Shown: piece after piece, positions 5,112 to 5,787 of the stretch
Position numbering within the stretch: position 1 is the stretch's first letter
How the letters are laid out: each line of letters opens with the position of its first letter
Assembly: GCA_015486095.1 (NCBI GenBank)
Contig: WFSK01000020.1
Location: 1 to 5,787, forward strand
From: Thermotogae bacterium
Lineage (GTDB): Bacteria > Thermotogota > Thermotogae > B3-G13
Length of the DNA: 5,787 bases
Direction of reading: 5' to 3'
Made by a program: the position numbers and the translations under genes
Notes under the pieces: generated by a model
Told to the model about the DNA's origin: nothing
Seen by the model: the letters and a program-made list of their open reading frames with translations, nothing else
Databases searched by the model: none

Positions 5112-5787
5112 ATGATTTATATATTGTTCAGCATGTTTACTGTGGGGACGGCATTCTCCATATTGAATTTGATACTCATACCATTTCTCAGTCTAAAACT
5201 TGGTTCATCGGGAATGGCAGGCAACATGTTATCTGCCGGTATGTTATTGAGCGTATTTTTAGGACCGATCATTGGGTCATGGAGTGACCGTATAGGTAAA
5301 CGTATACCTTTCATAGGGATGTTCTTGATAGTTATGGCAGCTTCTTGCATACTACTACCCCTACTCAATGACAGAATCATCATTTCCATCATATCGATCT
5401 CCTTCGTTATGTGTACACTCAGTTCGATGGTAGCCTATTCCTCCTTGGTGGCGGATTACAGTTCTTCGGAAGATAAAGATAGAAATTATGCTCTCGTGAT
5501 GGGGATGGTAAATCTATCGAGCTTCGTTTCTGCATTCATTATCGGAAAGATATTCGTCTTCTCCATTCCAATGGCCTTTTTTACAGCTGCTCTTATTATG
5601 TCTGTTTCCTTCCTTCCCGCCCTTTTTTATGTCGTAAGGCATCCCGTTCGGATCGTCGAGATAGAAGATTCGAAAGGGAAAAATATGATAAAAGATATCA
5701 AAGATTTCTTCAAGGATAACAGGGTATTGATACCATACTATTTTTTCATTCAGGTTGGTGCATGGTTTACGATCGGTGGCATGTGGC
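5112..5787 (+). CDS. MFS transporter, N-terminal part (3' end outside the window)
   Basis: The frame stays open from ATG 5112 to the window end, giving 225 codons of a protein normally near 400 residues. It is a cytoplasmic-membrane carrier of the major facilitator superfamily. Hydrophobic segments fall at about residues 3-27, 36-56, 65-85, 88-112, 128-147 and 151-175, then a charged cytoplasmic loop (176-204) and the start of helix 7 at about 206. The TM2-TM3 loop has the MFS motif A, GPIIGSWSDRIGKR (51-64). This loop also resembles sugar/cation symporters (GPH or sucrose-carrier-like), but the substrate cannot be read from it. A stop codon at 5100-5102 limits how far upstream the gene can start. 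ATG 5112 is the first start available and has no Shine-Dalgarno site; ATG 5133 would also keep helix 1. Divergent from the operon, so shared regulation is possible but not shown. Partial only because the window ends. Confidence 0.88.
   Translation, partial: MIYILFSMFTVGTAFSILNLILIPFLSLKLGSSGMAGNMLSAGMLLSVFLGPIIGSWSDRIGKRIPFIGMFLIVMAASCILLPLLNDRIIISIISISFVMCTLSSMVAYSSLVADYSSSEDKDRNYALVMGMVNLSSFVSAFIIGKIFVFSIPMAFFTAALIMSVSFLPALFYVVRHPVRIVEIEDSKGKNMIKDIKDFFKDNRVLIPYYFFIQVGAWFTIGGMW

Noticed and set aside
5117..5392. Minus-strand open frame opposite the start of the MFS gene
   Set aside because: It is antisense to well-supported membrane-protein coding sequence with MFS motif A, and has no recognisable family features.

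Overview
The window looks bacterial. Gene starts carry clear Shine-Dalgarno sequences, there is a TATAAT-type promoter, a DegV-family protein is present, and base composition is moderately AT-rich. The gene mix (DegV, COG2768-type Fe-S protein, RdgB, tight overlaps, Lys/Glu-rich proteins) would fit Thermotogota or a clostridial/Firmicutes-like anaerobe. That placement is a low-confidence guess, because no rRNA or other phylogenetic marker is present.

Layout. Positions 1-265 hold no credible protein gene. They hold a palindromic element (47-243) with perfect 24-bp inverted ends and a smaller nested fold inside, plus a 25-bp direct repeat (8-32 and 202-226) suggesting that a second, partly matching copy continues off the left edge. 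Positions 266-5054 are one tightly packed minus-strand operon. In transcription order it encodes: an alpha/beta hydrolase of the monoacylglycerol-lipase type; a DUF362/COG2768 protein with two 4Fe-4S ferredoxin motifs; RdgB (XTP/dITP pyrophosphatase); a DegV-family fatty-acid-binding protein; and an amidohydrolase closely resembling 8-oxoguanine deaminases. Every junction overlaps (4, 4, 26 and 7 bp), so translation is probably coupled throughout. Positions 5055-5111 form a compact divergent promoter region. From 5112 a plus-strand MFS transporter gene begins and runs off the right end of the window.

Working together. The clearest functional link is between RdgB, which removes deaminated purine nucleoside triphosphates, and the 8-oxoguanine deaminase-like enzyme, which removes an oxidised purine base. 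Together they suggest a damaged-purine 'housecleaning' theme. The lipase-like hydrolase and the DegV protein could share a fatty-acid theme. The Fe-S protein has no known role. No single pathway is proven by the sequence.

Most unusual parts: the nested palindromic, partly tandem element at the left end; the two face-to-face promoters that seem to share the same ~30 bp; and the pairing of rdgB with an oxidised-purine deaminase gene in one operon.
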